DNA of 64,000 nt, taken from Geobacteraceae bacterium. Lineage in GTDB: Bacteria > Desulfobacterota > Desulfuromonadia > Geobacterales > Pseudopelobacteraceae. Every line of letters begins with the position of its first letter. Position 1 is the stretch's first letter. The stretch is from positions 1-64,000 of the forward strand of contig DAHZCG010000003.1 in the NCBI GenBank assembly GCA_027404165.1, given 5' to 3'. The notes under the pieces were generated by a model, which saw only the letters and a program-made list of their open reading frames with translations, did no database searches and was not told where the DNA came from. This document shows, piece after piece, positions 52,599-61,483 of the stretch. A program made the translations under genes and the position numbers.

Positions 52599-53543
52599 TT
52601 AACAGCTCCCATCAAGAAATTCTCTGGCCTTGTCCACATCCTCCCGGCAGCCGATGTACACGGGACAACGCTGATCCAAGCCGTCCGGCACGATGTCCAG
52701 TATGGGAATCTCGCCATTGGTTGCAGATCCTCCGGCCTGTTCCAGCAAAAAAGCCATCGGATTGAGCTCGAACAACAGGCGTAATTTTCCGTTGGGACTA
52801 TCATTGAGAGCCGGATACATGAACACCCCTTTGCCTTTCATGAGGATTTGGTTGATATCCGGCACAAAACCACCCGAATAGCGCAGCTTCGAGCCCTTAT
52901 CCTCCAGATAGCGGATAAAACGTTCATTGGCCTCGCTGTACTTCTTACGCAGGCCACCGGGTGAATATATATCGCCTGATGGCTTCATCTGGATATTCTC
53001 ACGGGTCAGGGTGTACTCCATCAGCTGGTTCATGGTGAATTCAAAGACCCCTTTGCCGACCGAATACACCATGGAAACCCGCGGGCCGTAGAGAATATAC
53101 ATGGCGCCGACCATTTTGCGTCCCGGCTGAAGCAGGTCATCACCCTGATAGATACCTACGATGGTGCCTACGGCCAGATTGACGTCCACCAGCGAAGAAC
53201 CATCCAACGGATCATAGGCAACCGAGAACATTCCCTGAGGATTGCTGGTTACCTGAAATATTTCCTCCATTTCCTCGGATGCTATGTTGCAAACCACTCC
53301 GGAATGTTGCAGTCGCTTGCGCATGATGCGGTCGGAAAGTACATCCAGGGCCAACTGTTCCTCACCATACAGATTGGAAGTACCGGCAACACCCAGATCA
53401 CCTGTTCGAACCGCATTAATCACGTATTTACTGGCCTCGGCGATTTCGCAGATCAAGTGCACCATATTGCCGCTGATATTCTGGTCACGCAGATGCTGGC
53501 GTAAATCGATCTGAAATTTGGTCTTACCCGGTTGGCTGTACAT
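52599..53543 (-). CDS. fbp: Class I fructose-1,6-bisphosphatase
   Basis: The 314-residue gluconeogenic phosphatase has the metal/substrate site DPLDGSSLVDVNLAVGTIVG (near 115) and NIASEEMEE upstream. The C-terminal region SGGFVPDINQILMKGKG and ALNDSPNGKLRLLFELNPM is typical of class I enzymes. It supplies sugar phosphates when the cell grows on acetate or other organic acids. It is the first gene of a two-gene unit. Confidence 0.96.
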   Translation of the reverse strand: MYSQPGKTKFQIDLRQHLRDQNISGNMVHLICEIAEASKYVINAVRTGDLGVAGTSNLYGEEQLALDVLSDRIMRKRLQHSGVVCNIASEEMEEIFQVTSNPQGMFSVAYDPLDGSSLVDVNLAVGTIVGIYQGDDLLQPGRKMVGAMYILYGPRVSMVYSVGKGVFEFTMNQLMEYTLTRENIQMKPSGDIYSPGGLRKKYSEANERFIRYLEDKGSKLRYSGGFVPDINQILMKGKGVFMYPALNDSPNGKLRLLFELNPMAFLLEQAGGSATNGEIPILDIVPDGLDQRCPVYIGCREDVDKAREFLDGSC

Positions 53544-53770
53544 TCATTCCTCCACAATGAGTCAAATTGATACACATTCATGTTTTGTGACGTTACTTCA
53601 AACAGGCTGTTTTAGCAATACTAAAGACGATTTCAGCTGTTCTTTATAGGCAGTTTCAAGGAAAGGCATGCGGTCGGCAATCTGGCAACTCCGGCTTGAG
53701 ACACACTTGCAGTTGTAAAAAAACAGTGTAGTATTCAGATCCATAACATTCTTGATCAGGGAGTTCCCTT

Positions 53771-56137
53771 GTGGCCAAATCTGAAACAATCGACATGCCC
53801 CACTTTCATCAGGACCAGAACAACGGCGATTCCTCATCCGCCGCCGGTCTTGATGCCCCCGCACAATCAACGATCAAACCAGCATCGGACAAGGTCAAGA
53901 TTCCTAAACCAAAACCGGGCAAAGCGAAGAGTAATAAACTGAAGGCAAGCAAGCTAAAGTCAGCAAAACAGAAATCCTCGCAATCGGAAACAGCTGTACA
54001 GGACGTGACAGACCCTTCGGTGCAGTCCACCTCTTCGTTTGATCTGACTGATTGTGAATGGTATCTGAATCGTGAGCTGACCTGGCTGGAATTCAATCAG
54101 CGCGTACTGCGTGAAGCGGAAAACTTACGCACGCCACTGCTGGAACGTCTGAAATTCGTTGCAATAGTCAGCGCCAATCTGGATGAGTTTTTCATGAAAC
54201 GCATCGGTGGCCTCAAGCAGCAGATCGGCGCCGGTCTGAGAGAACTGACACTCGACGGACGCCCCCCCCGCCAGCAGGTAACAGAATGCCATGCCGTCAT
54301 TCGTGAACTTGAGGCCCGCAAGGAGCTGGTATATCGGGCAATTATTGAGCTGCTTGAAGAAAAGAACATCCTGATCGAGTCGTACAAAGATATAACGCCC
54401 AAGGAGAAAAAACTTCTCCGTGAGTTCTACTACACGAATATATTTCCGCTCCTGACCCCTCAATCCATTGATCCTGCCCATCCCTTTCCGTTCATATCAA
54501 ACCTGTCCCTCAACCTGCTGGTGGCATTGCGCTATCCACGGGCTCGTGAGGTTTCTCTGGCCCGCGTCAAGGTGCCGGTCGGCTTGGGCACCCCCCGCCT
54601 GATCAGGATAGGAAAAGGAGACCATTTTGTCAGGCTTGAGGATGTCATGTTGAACAACCTTGACATGCTTTTTCCGGGGATGGAGATTGTATCATGCGAG
54701 TTGTTCCGTGTTACCCGCAATGCCAACACTGAAACAGATGAAGAGGAAGCCGATGATCTGATGGCGATGATCGAGTCGGAGCTGAAGGAGCGCAAGTTCG
54801 CGCCAATCGTCCGCTTGGAGATCGTCGAGGGTATGCGGCCGCTTCATCGTGGCCGCCTGGCATCTGAACTTGAACTGGATGAAGAGAATGACGTCTTCGA
54901 GGTTTCTGGCATGCTGGCGATGCGTGATCTGTTTGAATTGACCCGTCTCGACCATCCTCGCCTGCATGATCCGCCGCACCATCCTATCGACCATCCGCAG
55001 TTACAATCGCAACGCAACATATTTCATATCATTCGAGATGTCGGCGCGATCCTGCTGCAGCACCCTTATGAGTCTTTTTCCACCTCGGTGGAACGTTTCC
55101 TGCGTGAGGCGGCCGGCGATCCCAAGGTGCTCGGCATCAAGATGACCCTTTATCGCACCGCCAGCCAGGGCCGCATAATTGAAGCCCTGGTTCAGGCGGC
55201 ACAGAACGGCAAACAGGTAGCGGTGGTTGTTGAGTTGAAGGCCCGTTTCGACGAAGCGACCAACATCAGGTTGGCGGAACGAATGGAAGAGTCCGGTATC
55301 CATGTCACCTACGGAGTGGTCGGCTTAAAAACCCATTGCAAAGTGATTATGGTCGTGCGCCAGGATTACTCAGGCCTTCGTCGTTATGTTCACATAGGTA
55401 CCGGCAATTATCACGCCGATACGGCCCGCATCTACAGCGATGTCGGCATCCTGACCTGTGACCAGACCATCGGTCAGGATGTGACCGAGCTGTTTAATTA
55501 CCTGACAACCGGTTTCATGGCCAAGAGAAATTATCAGAAGATATCGCCGGCTCCGCGGATGCTGAAGAAAGTCTTGCTGGCGCATATCGAACGAGAGATG
55601 ATGCAACACGCAAAAAGCGGTGGCGGCTTGATCCAGTTCAAGATGAACGCCCTTGAGGATGGTGACATTGTCAAGGCGCTCTATCGTGCATCCATGGCTG
55701 GAGTAAAAGTTGATCTAATCATACGTGACACCTGTCGTCTGCGGCCCGGAATTCCGGGTTTGTCAGATAATATTCGCGTAATCAGTGTCGTCGGACGTTT
55801 TCTGGAGCACGCCCGCATTTACTATTTCAGGAATGGCGGGTCCGATGAATATTTCATCGCCTCCGCCGATGCCATGAAGCGTAATCTAGAAGCGCGTGTC
55901 GAGGTTCTTTGTCCGGTTGAGGCTCCTGAGTTGAAGAAAGAGCTTCGGGTAATTTTTGATACACACCTGTCTGACCAATGCTCTGCCTGGGATATGCAAT
56001 CGGATGGCTCGTATATGCAGCGCGTTCCAACCTCGGACACGACACCATGCGGCAGCCATAACCGAATGATCGAGCGAACGGTAAAACGCCTGAAGGAGTC
56101 ACTCAAGCAAAAGAAAAAGGTGAAGTCGAAAACCTAG
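53771..56137 (+). CDS. ppk1: Polyphosphate kinase 1 with Lys-rich N-terminal extension
   Basis: The 788-residue enzyme reversibly makes polyphosphate from ATP. The core starts near residue 93 (YLNRELTWLEFNQRVLREAE); catalytic histidines are in GLKTHCKVIM (near 523) and FLEHARIYYF (near 680); SQNGKQVAV-like and SADAMKRNLEARVEVL segments match. The first 90 residues are an unusual extension rich in Lys, Ser and Pro (KPKPGKAKSNKLKASKLKS), absent from most PPK1. It starts at GTG after AGGGAGTTCCCTT. The fold is otherwise complete. Confidence 0.94.
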   Translation: MAKSETIDMPHFHQDQNNGDSSSAAGLDAPAQSTIKPASDKVKIPKPKPGKAKSNKLKASKLKSAKQKSSQSETAVQDVTDPSVQSTSSFDLTDCEWYLNRELTWLEFNQRVLREAENLRTPLLERLKFVAIVSANLDEFFMKRIGGLKQQIGAGLRELTLDGRPPRQQVTECHAVIRELEARKELVYRAIIELLEEKNILIESYKDITPKEKKLLREFYYTNIFPLLTPQSIDPAHPFPFISNLSLNLLVALRYPRAREVSLARVKVPVGLGTPRLIRIGKGDHFVRLEDVMLNNLDMLFPGMEIVSCELFRVTRNANTETDEEEADDLMAMIESELKERKFAPIVRLEIVEGMRPLHRGRLASELELDEENDVFEVSGMLAMRDLFELTRLDHPRLHDPPHHPIDHPQLQSQRNIFHIIRDVGAILLQHPYESFSTSVERFLREAAGDPKVLGIKMTLYRTASQGRIIEALVQAAQNGKQVAVVVELKARFDEATNIRLAERMEESGIHVTYGVVGLKTHCKVIMVVRQDYSGLRRYVHIGTGNYHADTARIYSDVGILTCDQTIGQDVTELFNYLTTGFMAKRNYQKISPAPRMLKKVLLAHIEREMMQHAKSGGGLIQFKMNALEDGDIVKALYRASMAGVKVDLIIRDTCRLRPGIPGLSDNIRVISVVGRFLEHARIYYFRNGGSDEYFIASADAMKRNLEARVEVLCPVEAPELKKELRVIFDTHLSDQCSAWDMQSDGSYMQRVPTSDTTPCGSHNRMIERTVKRLKESLKQKKKVKSKT

Positions 56138-56257
56138 ACCGAAGCCCACTGAATTTTTCTCGTCGCAACCGGTTCACCCATTGTATCATTTTCGATCCTG
56201 GCAAACCGAGCTCAATACCATACGAACAAGTAAGTTCAGAGCTGCGGATAAAACTGC

Positions 56258-56287
56258 TTGACTTAGGTGCTGTTTTTGAGCTATTAA
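56258..56287 (+). promoter_or_regulatory. Promoter of tRNA-His
   Basis: TTGACT (56258-56263), an 18-base spacer and TATTAA (56282-56287) lie about 15 bases before the tRNA. Confidence 0.65.
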
Positions 56288-56303
56288 GAATATTAGATTT
56301 ATG

Positions 56304-56379
56304 GTGGCCATGGTGAAGCGGTTAACACTTACGACTGTGACTCGTACATACGAGGGTTCAATCCCCTCTGGCCACCCCA
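56304..56379 (+). tRNA. tRNA-His (GTG anticodon)
   Basis: Acceptor strands GTGGCCA and TGGCCAC pair fully. The anticodon arm TACGA-CTGTGAC-TCGTA shows a GTG anticodon, and the T arm GAGGG-TTCAATC-CCCTC is complete. The discriminator is C73 followed by an encoded CCA. The base before G1 is G (56303), as needed for the G-1:C73 identity pair of tRNA-His. All arms fit the standard cloverleaf. Confidence 0.95.
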
Positions 56380-56418
56380 AATAAACTAACTTGCCAACAC
56401 AATGCAAGTTATTAACAT

Positions 56419-56473
56419 AAAAAGCTTTCCCGTGTGCAGCACATTACGCTGAAGACACGGGAAAGCTTTTTTT
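56419..56473. terminator. Bidirectional intrinsic terminator between tRNA-His and pnp
   Basis: AAAAAGCTTTCCCGTGT and ACACGGGAAAGCTTTTT form a 17-bp perfect stem with A- and T-runs on the two sides. It can end the tRNA transcript and that of pnp. Confidence 0.9.
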
Positions 56474-56537
56474 ATGTACATTGCTGTAAACCACCGCAGT
56501 CAGTTCCCCCGACTGCATCGGGGGAACTCAGAAGAAC

Positions 56538-58643
56538 TTACTCAGCAGCTTTTGTACCGTCGAGATTCAACCCCATTGCCTCTTTTCGTGAGAGCTTGAT
56601 CTTGCCATTCTTGTCTACGCCGATACACTTGACCAACACCTTATCTCCTTCGTTGAGGATGTCGGTAACAACCTTAACCCTGGCGGTGTCAAGCTCGGAT
56701 ATATGCACAAGACCGTCGGTGCCTGGCATGATTTCAACAAAGGCTCCAAAATCCATGATTTTCTTGACGATCCCCATGTAGAGACGGCCCTCTTCTGCAT
56801 CTTCGGTCAGACCGCGGATCATCTGAATTGCCAGATCGCAGGCTTCCTTGCTGGTACTGGCGATATTGATACGGCCGGTATCGTCGATATCCACCGTAAC
56901 GCCTGTGGTTTCGGTGATGTTGCGGATGTTCTTGCCGCCGGTTCCGATGACGTCACGGATCTTGTCGGTCTTGACCCAGATGGTTGTGATGCGCGGTGCA
57001 AAGGGCGACATCTCAGGCCGCGGAGCAGCCAACGTCTCTGCCATTTTGCCCAGGATATGCAATCGGGCGTCACGAGCCTGACTGAGGGCTTTCTGCATGA
57101 TATCCCTGGTAACGCCGCCGATCTTGATATCCATCTGCAGTGCGGTAACACCTTCAGCAGTTCCGGCCACCTTGAAGTCCATATCGCCCAGATGGTCTTC
57201 ATCACCCAGGATATCGGAAAGGATGGCAACCTTGTCGCCTTCCTTGATCAAACCCATGGCGATACCCGCCACCGGCGCAACGATAGGCACACCGGCATCC
57301 ATCAGCGACATACAGCCGCCACAGACGGCAGCCATGGAGGAAGATCCGTTGCTCTCCAGGGTCTCGGACACGATGCGGATGGTGTAGGGGAAATCATCAT
57401 GATTGGGAAGAACGGCCGAAAGTGCCCGTTCAGCCAGCATACCGTGACCGATCTCACGACGACCGGGTCCCAGACGGAAACTGGTTTCGCCCACTGAGAA
57501 GGGAGGGAAATTGTAATGCAGCAGGAAGCGTTTGCGATACTCACCGTACAGGGAGTCCATACGCTGTTCATCGCTGGAGGTACCAAGGGTAGCGGTAACC
57601 AGGGCCTGGGTTTCACCGCGGGTAAACAGGGCCGAACCGTGGGTACGCGGCAACAGGCCGGCTTCGGTGGAGATGGGGCGGATGGTGACTGTATCGCGGC
57701 CATCGATACGAATACCGGTATCGAGGACATCGGCGCGTACATGTTCATATTCAAAATCGCCCAGGAAACCCTTGATCTGCTTGGCACTGCCCTCAAACTC
57801 TTCCTTGAGAGCCTCGATGGTTTCCGTCTTAACCAGGTCGATCTGGTTGTGGCGTTCCTGTTTGGACTTGATCTTGACCGCGGCTGCCATGCGATCGAAG
57901 GCCAATGCGCGTACCTTGGCCAATAGCGGCTCATTCACGGTCACTGGTACAACTGCGCGCTTGGCGACGCCGGCCTTTTTCTGCAGCTCTTCCTGGGCCT
58001 CGATCAACGGCAGCATCGCTTCCTTGGCAAAGAAGACCGCATCCAGCAGGTCAGCCTCGGATACGAATTTCGCCTCTCCTTCGACCATGATGACCGCATC
58101 GCGGCTTGCTGCAACTACTATTTCCAGGTCACTGACCAGAAGTTCTTCAGCTGAAGGGTTACAGATCAGTTTGCCATCCACCCGGCCAACCTTGACACCG
58201 GCGATAGGGCCCTGAAAGGGGATATCGGAGATCATCAGGGCGGCAGAAGCACCCAGCATGGAAAGTATGCCGGGATCATTGTCCTTGTCTGCTGACACGA
58301 CGGTTGCCATGATCTGGGTGTCATTGAGGAACGTTTCCGGAAACAGCGGACGGATCGGACGGTCGATCAGACGGCAGATCAGCGTTTCCGGATCGGATGG
58401 ACGTGCCTCGCGTTTGAAAAAACTGCCGGGGATCTTGCCGCCGGCGTATGCCTTTTCTGTGTAGTTAACGGTCAAGGGAAAAAAGTCCTGACCCTCTTTA
58501 GCTTCCTTTTGGGCTACGGCGGTCACCAGCACCATTGTATCCCCGCTTCTCACCATCACGGCGCCATTGGCCTGTTTGGCCATTTTTCCGGTGGAGATGG
58601 TGACGGTCCTGCCCCCAAACTCAATATTTACAACGTGTTCCAT
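56538..58643 (-). CDS. pnp: Polyribonucleotide nucleotidyltransferase (PNPase)
   Basis: The 701-residue phosphorolytic 3'-5' exonuclease has two RNase PH domains, a linker, a KH domain ([17 protein letters not shown] near 560) and an S1 domain ([20 protein letters not shown] near 625). The start at 58643 ([11 protein letters not shown]) follows GGAGAAAAGT; the upstream M-run (MRVRHGV...) is not conserved. It is encoded with rpsO, but two hairpins with T-runs lie between the genes, as in the E. coli rpsO-pnp region. Confidence 0.95.
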   Translation of the reverse strand: MEHVVNIEFGGRTVTISTGKMAKQANGAVMVRSGDTMVLVTAVAQKEAKEGQDFFPLTVNYTEKAYAGGKIPGSFFKREARPSDPETLICRLIDRPIRPLFPETFLNDTQIMATVVSADKDNDPGILSMLGASAALMISDIPFQGPIAGVKVGRVDGKLICNPSAEELLVSDLEIVVAASRDAVIMVEGEAKFVSEADLLDAVFFAKEAMLPLIEAQEELQKKAGVAKRAVVPVTVNEPLLAKVRALAFDRMAAAVKIKSKQERHNQIDLVKTETIEALKEEFEGSAKQIKGFLGDFEYEHVRADVLDTGIRIDGRDTVTIRPISTEAGLLPRTHGSALFTRGETQALVTATLGTSSDEQRMDSLYGEYRKRFLLHYNFPPFSVGETSFRLGPGRREIGHGMLAERALSAVLPNHDDFPYTIRIVSETLESNGSSSMAAVCGGCMSLMDAGVPIVAPVAGIAMGLIKEGDKVAILSDILGDEDHLGDMDFKVAGTAEGVTALQMDIKIGGVTRDIMQKALSQARDARLHILGKMAETLAAPRPEMSPFAPRITTIWVKTDKIRDVIGTGGKNIRNITETTGVTVDIDDTGRINIASTSKEACDLAIQMIRGLTEDAEEGRLYMGIVKKIMDFGAFVEIMPGTDGLVHISELDTARVKVVTDILNEGDKVLVKCIGVDKNGKIKLSRKEAMGLNLDGTKAAE

Positions 58644-58731
58644 ACTTTTCTCCATTCTTTGTTGCGTTGGGGCCGTCGCTACAACCCCATGCCGAACGCG
58701 CATGGGACTCTACCCACGTCCCCAACAAAAA

Positions 58732-58752
58732 TAAAAAGGGCCGGAAAGCCCT
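58732..58752 (-). terminator. Terminator-like hairpin 2 in the rpsO-pnp interval
   Basis: On the minus strand AGGGC, a six-base loop and GCCCT are followed by TTTTTATTTTT. It is a short stem, so partial termination is expected. Confidence 0.65.
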
Positions 58753-58778
58753 CTTTTCACATATGGCATACTCACAAT

Positions 58779-58816
58779 AAAAAGGCACTCTAGCGGCTGT
58801 AAGCCGGTAGAGTGCC
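58779..58816 (-). terminator. Terminator hairpin 1 after rpsO
   Basis: On the minus strand GGCACTCTA pairs with TAGAGTGCC, enclosing an inner CGGCT/AGCCG stem, followed by TTTTT. It begins seven bases after the rpsO stop. The paired stem is a plausible RNase III target, as in the E. coli rpsO-pnp transcript. Confidence 0.8.
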
Positions 58817-58822
58817 GATCTA

Positions 58823-59089
58823 TTACCTACGTATGCCGAGTCGCTCGATCACCGTTTTGTACCTGTCTACCTCTTTGCCTTTGAGGTAATCCAGAAGCCG
58901 ACGCCTCTGGCCGACAAGCTTCAACAGCCCTCTACGGCTGTGGTGGTCCTTCTTATGAATCTTGAAGTGCTCGGTGAGATAGGTTATCCGCTCGGTGAGT
59001 ATGGCAATCTGCACCTCTGGAGAACCTGTGTCGCTGTCATGTTTTTTAAACGAATTGATGATTTCCTGTTTCTTTTCGGTTGCCAGCAC
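58823..59089 (-). CDS. rpsO: 30S ribosomal protein S15
   Basis: The 88-residue S15 protein contacts 16S rRNA helices 20-22. Conserved segments are [28 protein letters not shown] and [13 protein letters not shown]. The start is the GTG at 59089 (GTG CTG GCA ACC), eight bases after AAGGAGG, giving the standard MLATEKK N-terminus; the frame opens one GTG earlier but with poorer spacing. It has its own promoter behind truB. Confidence 0.97.
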   Translation of the reverse strand: MLATEKKQEIINSFKKHDSDTGSPEVQIAILTERITYLTEHFKIHKKDHHSRRGLLKLVGQRRRLLDYLKGKEVDRYKTVIERLGIRR

Positions 59090-59172
59090 TGCTAACACCT
59101 CCTTTGTATGTACACTCTACGTCTCTAGGTATTTATTTTAAATTTACTTTGCGGCATAACCGCAAGCTAAAA

Positions 59173-59201
59173 TTGATACCATACCCGCTTCCGCATGTAA
59201 A
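59173..59201 (-). promoter_or_regulatory. Promoter of rpsO(-pnp)
   Basis: On the minus strand TTTACA (59201-59196), a 17-base spacer and TATCAA (59178-59173) lie just beyond the truB stop. The resulting leader of about 75 bases contains a TTGCGG/CCGCAA hairpin, a possible site for S15 feedback. Confidence 0.6.
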
Positions 59202-59209
59202 GCATTAAC

Positions 59210-60121
59210 TTAGATGAACACACGCTTCAGAATAATACGTGATTCGGCATTCGCACACGCCACGCACTGAGCAACTGCAATCAGATCCCCATTGAACGTA
59301 AGGCGTACGAAAGCATTTTCTTCATATTTTGATGGAGTTGCTACGGCTACATCCTGCCAGCCAGGCGACCGTCCATGTCTAACGTGTATCATTCCGGCAG
59401 CGCTCAACATGACTTCAGGAAGGTGGGCAAGCGCAGCGCAAGGACTTACTGTCAGAGTCCCGAGAGTTCCAAGTCGAACGGCTTCTTCCAGGGTATCAAG
59501 TGTTGATGATGTTGAAATTCTGAAGGGACCACTCGCTGTCCTGCGCAACTCCTTCAATGCCGCTCCACAGCCAAGCACAGTTCCTATGTCATCGGCCAGT
59601 GTCCTGACATAAGTGCCCCTTGAACAAACAACCCTGAACTCTGAAAACGGAGGAACAAATGAGAGTAATTCAAGGGAATAGACTGTTATATCACGTGTTT
59701 TTCGCGCAACCACCTGGCCTTTACGAGCCAGTTTATACAAGGGCTGGCCATCGCATTTGATGGCGGAATACATGGGGGGTATCTGAGTGAGATGCCCCGT
59801 AAACCGCTTAAACAGTGATTCAATCCGCTCCTGAGTAACGGACTGCCAATCAGCTTCACATACAATCATACCGGTCATATCAAGGGTATCGGTAGCCACC
59901 CCCAGCTGCATGACCGCCTCATAGCACTTGACACCCTCATCGAGGAAAGGTATGGCCTTGGTGGCGTCATTGACCGCCACCGGCAGAACCCCCGTAGCAA
60001 AAGGATCAAGAGTACCGGTATGGCCGACCTTGCGGGTTCCGAGAATCCGGCGAACACGGCTGACCACATCATGCGAGGTGATACCGGCCGGTTTATCAAT
60101 AACGATAAATCCGTTGATCAA
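59210..60121 (-). CDS. truB: tRNA pseudouridine(55) synthase
   Basis: The 303-residue enzyme converts U55 of tRNAs to pseudouridine. The start MINGFIVIDKPAGITSHDV and the catalytic Asp region GHTGTLDPFATGVLP (near 37-51) are clear, and SRGTYVRTLADDIG follows near 170. It overlaps nrnA by four bases (ATGA). A C-terminal PUA-like segment ends in the RIILKRVFI tail. Confidence 0.95.
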   Translation of the reverse strand: MINGFIVIDKPAGITSHDVVSRVRRILGTRKVGHTGTLDPFATGVLPVAVNDATKAIPFLDEGVKCYEAVMQLGVATDTLDMTGMIVCEADWQSVTQERIESLFKRFTGHLTQIPPMYSAIKCDGQPLYKLARKGQVVARKTRDITVYSLELLSFVPPFSEFRVVCSRGTYVRTLADDIGTVLGCGAALKELRRTASGPFRISTSSTLDTLEEAVRLGTLGTLTVSPCAALAHLPEVMLSAAGMIHVRHGRSPGWQDVAVATPSKYEENAFVRLTFNGDLIAVAQCVACANAESRIILKRVFI

Positions 60122-61077
60122 AGGACTTCATCCATCAGTGAGTACACCTTGGCCTTGACTTCATCAAGCGTCCCATCCACCGTGCATCCGGCAGCATTAT
60201 GATGGCCGCCCCCACCCAGAGCAGCAGAAAAGATGGCCACATTGACCTTGCCTTTAGATCTAAAACCGACCTTGACACGTCGTTCTTCAATCTGACGGAA
60301 AAATATCGCTACCTCCACCCCCTTGATGGAGCGGGGATAATTAACGAAACCATCTGTCAATTCAGCGTCAGCACCGGTATCAGCATACATGTCCAGCGTA
60401 ACGGTGACCGCTGCAGCCATACCGCCCTTGATGACTTCCAGGGTCGGAAGGCAACGGGCCAGTAACTCCAACCGCTTGCGGGGTTGATTTTCATAAAGCT
60501 GCTCAGCCACATCCCAAGCATTCACGCCACACTCGATCATCTCACCGGCAATGACAAAGGCCTCACGATTGGCATTGGAATAACGAAATGAGCCTGTATC
60601 GGTAATAATGGCAACATACAGACAGAGGGCCGTTTCAATATCGAAACAATAGCCGAGGACACTGGCAATACGAAACACCAGCACACCGGTAGCAGCAGCG
60701 GAGGGATCGATCAGGTTATGGGTTCCGAAGGATTCACAGGCGAGATGATGATCGACATTGATGGTTTTCCCGATGCGTCCAAAACGGCAGAACTCCTCGC
60801 CGGCGCGGCGCACTTCACCGATATCCAACACAAAAGCAACATCGAAATCACGATCGGGAATAGTTGCGAAGACAGCATCAACACCAGGCAAGAAACTATA
60901 CAATTCCGGTATCGGATCACGGAAGTACACATACACTTCTTTACCGGTTTTCCGTAAAAGCGAGGCCAGGGCCAACGTAGAGCCAACGGCATCACCATCT
61001 GGCCCTTCGTGGGAAGTAAGCAGGAAGGAGTGGTTATTACCTATTTCTTCAACAATCTTCTGTAGTGTCCCCATCAT
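60118..61077 (-). CDS. nrnA: Bifunctional oligoribonuclease / PAP phosphatase (NrnA)
   Basis: The 319-residue DHH-DHHA1 phosphoesterase degrades nano-RNA and pAp. The signature SHEGPDGDAVGSTLAL is near residue 20, NVDHHLA near 106, and the DHHA1 motif GGGGHHNAAG near 290. It overlaps rbfA by 29 bases, between rbfA and truB as in many bacteria. The start is one of two adjacent ATGs. Confidence 0.93.
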   Translation of the reverse strand: MMGTLQKIVEEIGNNHSFLLTSHEGPDGDAVGSTLALASLLRKTGKEVYVYFRDPIPELYSFLPGVDAVFATIPDRDFDVAFVLDIGEVRRAGEEFCRFGRIGKTINVDHHLACESFGTHNLIDPSAAATGVLVFRIASVLGYCFDIETALCLYVAIITDTGSFRYSNANREAFVIAGEMIECGVNAWDVAEQLYENQPRKRLELLARCLPTLEVIKGGMAAAVTVTLDMYADTGADAELTDGFVNYPRSIKGVEVAIFFRQIEERRVKVGFRSKGKVNVAIFSAALGGGGHHNAAGCTVDGTLDEVKAKVYSLMDEVL

Positions 61078-61420
61078 GCTCTTTGTCTATCTCCCTCAGG
61101 ATAGTATCGATCCGGTTACCATAATCCTGCGAATGATCATAAGCAAAGATTATATCCGGCAGAAATCGCAGGGAGAGCACCTTGCCCAATTCGCGGCGAA
61201 TGTAGCTTTTCGCACTATTAAGACCAGCCTCACTGTTTTTCTTGGCAAGATCATCCCCGATGACGGTAAAAAAAACCTTCGCCAAGCGCAGGTCAACCGT
61301 CACATCAACAGCAATGATTGTGACAAAACCGATTCTTGGGTCATTAAGTCCCTTTGACAGAATGGCAGAAATTGTTTCGTGAATGGTCTCGGCAACTTTG
61401 TCGCAGCGTTTATGCTTCAT
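61049..61420 (-). CDS. rbfA: 30S ribosome-binding factor A
   Basis: The 123-residue KH-fold cold-shock protein is needed for late 30S maturation. Conserved pieces are VAETIHETISAIL near the start, GFVTIIAVDVTVDLRLAKVF and LGKVLSLRFLPDIIF. The size is normal. It is 63 bp downstream of infB, the usual infB-rbfA arrangement. Confidence 0.94.
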   Translation of the reverse strand: MKHKRCDKVAETIHETISAILSKGLNDPRIGFVTIIAVDVTVDLRLAKVFFTVIGDDLAKKNSEAGLNSAKSYIRRELGKVLSLRFLPDIIFAYDHSQDYGNRIDTILREIDKEHDGDTTEDC

Positions 61421-61483
61421 AATATTCCAGAGTCAGGGACTTGCGGTAAAGATTTCCTACACCGCAGGTCCCAGCCCATACAA

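Noticed and set aside
56186..56407. 73-codon minus-strand ORF containing GWPEGIEPSY
   Set aside because: It is antisense to the tRNA-His gene, a frequent source of spurious annotated ORFs.
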